From positions 1 through 9,053 of the forward strand of contig CAJKFC010000072.1 in assembly GCA_905199135.1 (NCBI GenBank): a stretch of 9,053 nucleotides of DNA, given 5' to 3'. The position numbers were made by a program, and so were the translations under genes. The notes under the pieces are model-generated. The model ran no database searches and was not told the DNA's origin. It saw nothing but the letters and a program-made list of their open reading frames with translations. Within the stretch, counting starts at the first letter, position 1. Each line of letters begins with the position of its first letter. Shown in pieces: positions 5,494-9,053 of the stretch. This DNA comes from an uncultured Eubacteriales bacterium (GTDB taxonomy: Bacteria; Bacillota; Clostridia; Oscillospirales; Butyricicoccaceae).

Positions 5494-6267
5494 TTACATA
5501 CGGTTTTTGAGATATATTGTATAAAGTCCCTCGAGTATCATGTCGTCGTCGATTTCAAATCGGGTTTTGCAGCAGTTTATCACCGACTGAGGACAGCCCG
5601 ACATCAAAAATCGGCAGTCTCCCCCTATTTCGGCGGCTATTTTTTCCGCCATGCCGTCTATCATGCAGGCAAACCCCGACACAAAGCCCGAAAGCAGGCT
5701 GTTTTCGGTGTTTTTGCCTATGGCCGACGGGGGATTTTTGTTCAGATCCACCGTGGTCAGAAGCTCTGCGCTTTTTGAAAGAGCCGAAAGAGATGTGGAT
5801 ATGCCGGGAGCTATGGCGCAGCCTATGAGATTCTTTGAGCCGTCCACCGCCACAAAGGTCACCGCCGCGCCGACAGATACAATGACGGCGGGAAATGCCT
5901 TTTTGGAAAGAGCCGCTGCCGCAAGGCACACCAGATCGCCCCCCAGCTCCGAGGGATTGTCTGTTCTTATGCTCACCCCTGTCTTTATTCCTGCCCCCAC
6001 CGCAACGGGCTGTGAAGCGGTCAGCTCGAAGAGAGCCGATCTTAAAACAGATGTGAGAGAGGGCACCACCGACGACAGCGCCGCCCCCTTTATATCGGAT
6101 ATCTCCACACCTTTGAGCCGCAGCACCGTGCGGAAAAGGGCGGAATACTCGTCGGAAGTCTTGTTTCTGTCGCACCCTACGCGAAAGGAGGCGAAAAGTT
6201 TTCCGTCTTTTGCGAAAACTCCTCCCGTGATGCGCTCATTGTCAGCCGAAATACACAGGGTCATCAC
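5494..6267 (-). CDS. Type III pantothenate kinase (CoaX)-like protein with degenerate active site
   Basis: 257 residues, the normal CoaX length. CoaX belongs to the ASKHA fold and phosphorylates pantothenate, the first step of CoA synthesis. Recognisable family segments are DRNKTSDEY (33-41), SSVVPS (65-70), DNPSELGGD (103-111), AIAPGISTSLSAL (151-163), IGKNTENSLLSG (183-194) and DDMILEGLYTIY (241-252). The usual N-terminal DxGNT is SADNE (7-11), the usual D-x-G-T-A-T-T is SVGAAVT (131-137), and the usual ATGG is MSGC (222-225). Only the Asp of the GADR-like motif (GGD, D111) is kept. The GTG at 6267 overlaps the stop of the preceding gene (GTGA); an ATG follows at codon 2. It could be a non-catalytic or retuned paralogue, for example a sensor of CoA precursors. 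Homology is secure; catalytic activity is doubtful. Confidence 0.85.
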   Translation of the reverse strand: MMTLCISADNERITGGVFAKDGKLFASFRVGCDRNKTSDEYSALFRTVLRLKGVEISDIKGAALSSVVPSLTSVLRSALFELTASQPVAVGAGIKTGVSIRTDNPSELGGDLVCLAAAALSKKAFPAVIVSVGAAVTFVAVDGSKNLIGCAIAPGISTSLSALSKSAELLTTVDLNKNPPSAIGKNTENSLLSGFVSGFACMIDGMAEKIAAEIGGDCRFLMSGCPQSVINCCKTRFEIDDDMILEGLYTIYLKNRM

Positions 6268-6650
6268 AGTTTCATGGCGGTGCCGAAGGGGGTGAAGCCC
6301 AGCTTTTTGTAGAAGGGCACCAGCTCCTCATTGCATATGAAGTTCAAAGCGAGGCTGTGCTCCTTGCAGAACTCCGAAAGCTTGTTGATTATCTCCCTGC
6401 CTATGCCGTGGCCCTGATATTCGGGCAGAACGCCGATGCCGCACATGTGGGCATGGGTCACGCCGTCGGAGATGATTCGTCCCGTGGCGATGAGTTTGCC
6501 GTCGTCATAGACATATATGCCGTAAAAGGAATTTCGCATTGCAAGGTAAAGCTCGTTTGCCGAAAGGCACAGCTCCTCGTTCCAGCCGAGGGCGCCGTAA
6601 AGGGAGAGGATATCCTCTTTTTTGGGAATCTCGCTTGTGTATACTAACAT
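6264..6650 (-). CDS. GNAT-family N-acetyltransferase
   Basis: 128 residues. The acetyl-CoA binding motif A is clear: GIGVLPEYQGHGIGREII (71-88), with the Q-G-H-G-I-G pyrophosphate loop at 79-84. The C-terminal FYKKLGF (113-119) is the usual GNAT motif B ending. The strand before it, FYGIYVYDDGKLIATGRI, is the usual central sheet. It should transfer an acetyl group from acetyl-CoA to an amine; the substrate is unknown. The start is well placed: AGGAGG (6656-6661) lies 5 bases upstream of the ATG, and the gap to the preceding stop is 12 bases. The 3' end overlaps the CoaX-like gene start by four bases, so the two are co-translated. Confidence 0.9.
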   Translation of the reverse strand: MLVYTSEIPKKEDILSLYGALGWNEELCLSANELYLAMRNSFYGIYVYDDGKLIATGRIISDGVTHAHMCGIGVLPEYQGHGIGREIINKLSEFCKEHSLALNFICNEELVPFYKKLGFTPFGTAMKL

Positions 6651-6662
6651 GTCTGCCTCCTG

Positions 6663-8606
6663 TCATTTCAAATAGGCCGAAAGGGCCTGAACTTTTGTGT
6701 GCATGAGATTTTTAACCTTGTCCCAGGGCACATTGTATCCCGTGCCCTTGTCGAAAAACACCGAGTCTGCCGTCACCGACCTGTCGCTCTCTGCATCGTA
6801 GCCGACGCTCTCTATTATCTCCTTTTCAAAAGGAGACGGGTAATAGCCGATAAAGCTGTGCCGCATGATTCCTCTGCCCGAGGTCATGGACATAAAGACT
6901 TTGGAATATTCCTCTATCTTCTCGGCGCTGCCCCTGCCTTTTATCACAGCAGAGCCGTCGCTCTCCTGCAAAAGCTCGGCCTCCGCATTGAGAAGTGCCA
7001 GGTCTTTGAGCACCTTTCCCGCGATATTCGGCTCGGTTTTCAGCTCAAAGGAATAGAAAGGCTCCAAAAGAATACATTCGCCCTCCATGAGACCCTGTCT
7101 TATGGCTCTCGACGCCGATTCAAAAAGGTCTCCGCTGAAGGTGTGCTTGAGATCAAAGCGCCCAGCCTCTAAAATTATCCTTACATCGGTCAGCTCCGAC
7201 CCTGTGAGAACGCCCTTATGGGGATTCTGCATCACATAATCTTCCACAAGGTTCTGATAATTTTTCGGGAAATCATTTATGTGGACATCGCTTTCATAGC
7301 TTATGCCGCTGCCGCGCTCTGCGGGCAGCATGAGGAAATGTATCTCCGAGTAGTGGCGCAAAGGCTCAAAATGTCCGCAGCCCAAAACGGGAGATTTCAG
7401 CGTCTCCTTATATATCATACGCCTTTTGCCGAAATCTATGCCGAAGCCGAAGCGCAGGGGGAACTCGCTCTTTATGACCTCCTGCTCGATCTCACCCGAG
7501 ATGTCGATGTGGAGGGCGCCGCCCTCCTCACGGGGATTTAAGAGAGGTTCTTCAAGCTCCAGCTCCTTAAAGCATTTGAGCAGGGTGTAGCTGTCCCTTT
7601 CCCCCGTCACAGAGCAGGTCATAATCGGGGTGTGCTTTGAGGAAAACTCTTTTCCGCAGCCCAAAGCCGCCCCTATGGGGATACCGCTCAGCCCCGTCAG
7701 AGCCACGGTCATGCCCTTTTGCGCCCTGTCTGTTCGGATCATCTTCTGACCGAATGGGCGCATAATTGCCTGCACCTTGAAATCGCCGTATTTCGAGGTG
7801 ACATTGTCCTTGACTTTGAGACTTCCCGATGTGATTTTCACATGGGTCATTATCTGCCCGTCCTCGACGGTTATCTTGCACACCGTGCCTCCGAAGCTTT
7901 CGCCGATGTCAGACCTCGGAAAGAGAGAGCATATGCCGTGCATCAGCTCCTTTACCCCCGTGCAGCTTAAAGCGCTGCCCTTGAACATTGGGTGAAGCCT
8001 TCCGGATTCTATAAGCTCTGATGCTCTCTTTGTCCATTTGCCGCCGTCAAAATCGCCGTTTAAATAGAGCTCTGTGAGAAAATCGTCCTCGTCGCAAAGG
8101 CGCTCCATGAGGCTTTCCGAAAAGCCTTTTTCGGAAAAGCCTTCGGAAAAATCCACCACGCCGCCCGTTATCTCGTCAAGGCTCTTTACCGCCCCATCGA
8201 TGTCGGCCGAGGGCAGGTCGCACTTATTCAAAAACACAAAAAAGGGCAGATTTCTCTCTTTAAAGGCTCTCACGGCGTTTTCGGTGCCGCTTTCGGCCCC
8301 CTCTTTTGCGCTGACCGTCAGCACGGCGCAGTCGACAGTCATGAGGGCGCGCTCTGCCTTTGGGAAAAAGTCCATATGGCCCGGGGTGTCGATGAGGGTT
8401 ATATCCCTGCCCATGTATTCAAAAAAGGCGCTGCCCGAAAAAACGCTTATGCCCCTGTCCCGCTCGGCGGGAGAAAAATCCAAAAGGGCGGTCTTTTTGT
8501 CGACCCTGCCGGCGGATTTCAGCGCTCCCGACGCTAAAAGTATATTCTCCGAAAGGGTTGTCTTGCCGTGGTCGACATGGGCAAAGACACCTAATGAAAA
8601 GCACAC
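6663..8606 (-). CDS. Tet(M)/EF-G-like translational GTPase, divergent
   Basis: 647 residues from the GTG at 8606, chosen because AGGAGGTG (8614-8621) precedes it and the promoter -10 lies at 8655-8660; the longer frame to 8723 would start above the promoter. All GTPase motifs are present: AHVDHGKTT (G1, 9-17), RDRGIS (near G2, 49-54), DTPGHMDF (G3, 73-80), NKCD (G4, 127-130), GSAL (G5, 210-213). EF-G-type domains II-V follow to the C-terminus. Length and C-terminus fit the Tet(M)/Tet(O)/Tet(W) ribosomal protection group, but the domain IV loop, GRFDLKHTFSGD (482-493), lacks the S-P-V of Tet(M) that displaces tetracycline. It probably binds the ribosomal A site and hydrolyses GTP; resistance should not be assumed. 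First gene of the operon. Confidence 0.88.
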   Translation of the reverse strand: MCFSLGVFAHVDHGKTTLSENILLASGALKSAGRVDKKTALLDFSPAERDRGISVFSGSAFFEYMGRDITLIDTPGHMDFFPKAERALMTVDCAVLTVSAKEGAESGTENAVRAFKERNLPFFVFLNKCDLPSADIDGAVKSLDEITGGVVDFSEGFSEKGFSESLMERLCDEDDFLTELYLNGDFDGGKWTKRASELIESGRLHPMFKGSALSCTGVKELMHGICSLFPRSDIGESFGGTVCKITVEDGQIMTHVKITSGSLKVKDNVTSKYGDFKVQAIMRPFGQKMIRTDRAQKGMTVALTGLSGIPIGAALGCGKEFSSKHTPIMTCSVTGERDSYTLLKCFKELELEEPLLNPREEGGALHIDISGEIEQEVIKSEFPLRFGFGIDFGKRRMIYKETLKSPVLGCGHFEPLRHYSEIHFLMLPAERGSGISYESDVHINDFPKNYQNLVEDYVMQNPHKGVLTGSELTDVRIILEAGRFDLKHTFSGDLFESASRAIRQGLMEGECILLEPFYSFELKTEPNIAGKVLKDLALLNAEAELLQESDGSAVIKGRGSAEKIEEYSKVFMSMTSGRGIMRHSFIGYYPSPFEKEIIESVGYDAESDRSVTADSVFFDKGTGYNVPWDKVKNLMHTKVQALSAYLK

Positions 8607-8654
8607 GGCAAAACACCTCCTTAAAATATCGCCGCAATATATATCTGTATGGAC

Positions 8655-8683
8655 ATTATACTCTAAATTTCCCTTTAAGTAAA
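8655..8683 (-). promoter_or_regulatory. Promoter of the four-gene operon
   Basis: On the minus strand TTTACT (8678-8683), 17 bp, and a perfect TATAAT (8655-8660). The expected start near 8648 gives a leader of about 42 bases that contains AGGAGGTG before the GTG at 8606, with no room for a riboswitch. Confidence 0.6.
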
Positions 8684-8858
8684 TAGAAATAAGACAAAAA
8701 ACGCTTTTTTCGCCCTTTCGCATAAAAGTAAGTGTTTACAAACCGTTTAAAAAGCTGCCAATATCTCACCAAACAACAAAGATATAATAAACCCGTAAAG
8801 TGAGAGAGCAAAAAAACGGCGATAAGTCAAAGTTCACTTCATTTCTTTTTTCCCCTTT

Positions 8859-8937
8859 CCCGAAGCGTCAGCCAGAGCTTCGGGAGAGGAACTCCATTTT
8901 TTTCATACTTTTTCATTGATGTCCCGCATACGCGGGA
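8859..8937 (+). other. Two consecutive hairpins, possible structured RNA
   Basis: Hairpin 1: CCCGAAGC (8859-8866) and GCTTCGGG (8877-8884), 8 bp with a 10-base loop. Hairpin 2: TCCCGC (8922-8927) and GCGGGA (8932-8937) with an ATAC loop. They lie between a weak TATAAT (8783) and the terminator at 8960-8990, so a plus-strand noncoding transcript of about 200 nt is conceivable. No family is recognised. Confidence 0.3.
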
Positions 8938-8956
8938 AAATACCTTTCTCTTTTAA

Positions 8957-8998
8957 AAAAATAAAAGTCTGCCTTAAGCAGGCTTTTATTTTTTATTT
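8957..8998. terminator. Bidirectional intrinsic terminator near the right edge
   Basis: AATAAAAGTCTGC (8960-8972) and GCAGGCTTTTATT (8978-8990) pair over 13 bp with one G-T pair around CTTAA. TTTTTATTT follows on the plus strand, and a run with AAAAAA/TTTTTT lies on the other side. It may end a minus-strand gene lying to the right of the window, or a plus-strand noncoding transcript. Confidence 0.8.
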
Positions 8999-8999
8999 C

Positions 9000-9051
9000 A
9001 CCCCGAGAGATTTGATACTCGCTCCGCTCGGCGCGGCGGCACTCGCCGCCG
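9000..9051 (-). repeat. Dispersed repeat, right (inverted) copy
   Basis: ACCCCGAGAGATT (9000-9012) and the palindrome CGGCGGC-ACTC-GCCGCCG (9034-9051) are the reverse complement of the modules at 3647-3687. The spacer is 21 bases here against 10 in the left copy and is unrelated in sequence. The element may continue past the window edge. Confidence 0.65.
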
Positions 9052-9053
9052 TG

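Larger units (their letters stand above)
8724..9053. other. Right-hand intergenic region without a recognisable gene
   Basis: About 330 bases with no credible reading frame. It holds an isolated TATAAT (8783-8788, plus strand) without a good -35, a small palindrome GTAAGTGTTTAC (8728-8739), three hairpins between 8859 and 8990, and the right copy of the dispersed repeat. The CTCAC/GTGAG pair around 8766-8805 may form a long-range stem. Confidence 0.5.

Noticed and set aside
5555..6295. Long frames on both strands within the CoaX-like gene
   Set aside because: They are out-of-frame shadows of GC-rich coding DNA; the CoaX-like frame alone carries family motifs.
8607..8723. 39-residue N-terminal extension of the Tet(M)-like GTPase
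   Set aside because: The extension lies over and above the promoter (8655-8683). The GTG at 8606 has AGGAGGTG upstream and puts the G1 motif at the usual distance from the N-terminus.
8728..8739. GTAAGTGTTTAC as an operator for the operon promoter
   Set aside because: Only 4-bp arms, 45 bases upstream of the -35, with no second copy; not enough to support a binding site.

Overview
The window appears to join two kinds of DNA. Roughly positions 1-1280 are AT-richer. They hold the 3' part of an unidentified membrane-anchored protein gene (+) and the first ~50 codons of an acyltransferase-3-like gene (+), which is cut off abruptly. Style and codon use suggest a Bacteroidales-like source, but that is an impression, not a match. 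From about 1280 to the end the DNA is mostly GC-richer, with strong AGGAGG-type ribosome binding sites, sigma-A-like promoters and U-tracted hairpin terminators. Its gene families fit a gut clostridium, most likely Oscillospirales/Ruminococcaceae-like (inference). The join lies immediately beyond the stop codon of the first clostridial gene, so it is either a real recombination/transfer boundary or an assembly chimera. The sequence alone cannot separate these.

Layout of the clostridial part: (1) a CNNM/CorC-type CBS-domain membrane protein (-, 1279-2514). (2) A 360-bp divergent intergenic region that appears to hold two minus-strand promoters, a short structured leader or small RNA with a weak terminator, and a plus-strand promoter placed so that the next gene would be leaderless. 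(3) A HAD-family hydrolase (+, 2875-3555) with a strong terminator. (4) About 400 bp of palindromic intergenic repeats. (5) A small AT-rich two-gene minus-strand unit (a secreted protein and a three-helix membrane protein, overlapping by 16 bp), with its own promoter and terminator. (6) A four-gene minus-strand operon, 8606 down to 4836: Tet(M)/EF-G-like GTPase, GNAT acetyltransferase, type III pantothenate kinase (CoaX)-like protein, and an ECF transporter S component resembling PanT. It has a promoter at 8655-8683 and a terminator at 4806-4833. (7) A right-hand intergenic region with three successive hairpins and an inverted copy of the repeat seen in (4).

The CoaX-like and PanT-like genes are adjacent and together point to pantothenate uptake and CoA synthesis. 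However, the CoaX-like protein lacks two of the three acidic active-site residues typical of the family. The Tet(M)-like protein keeps all GTPase motifs but not the domain IV loop of true tetracycline ribosomal protection proteins. Both are better treated as diverged relatives than as the textbook enzymes. I saw no tRNA, rRNA, CRISPR array, transposase or integrase in the window.
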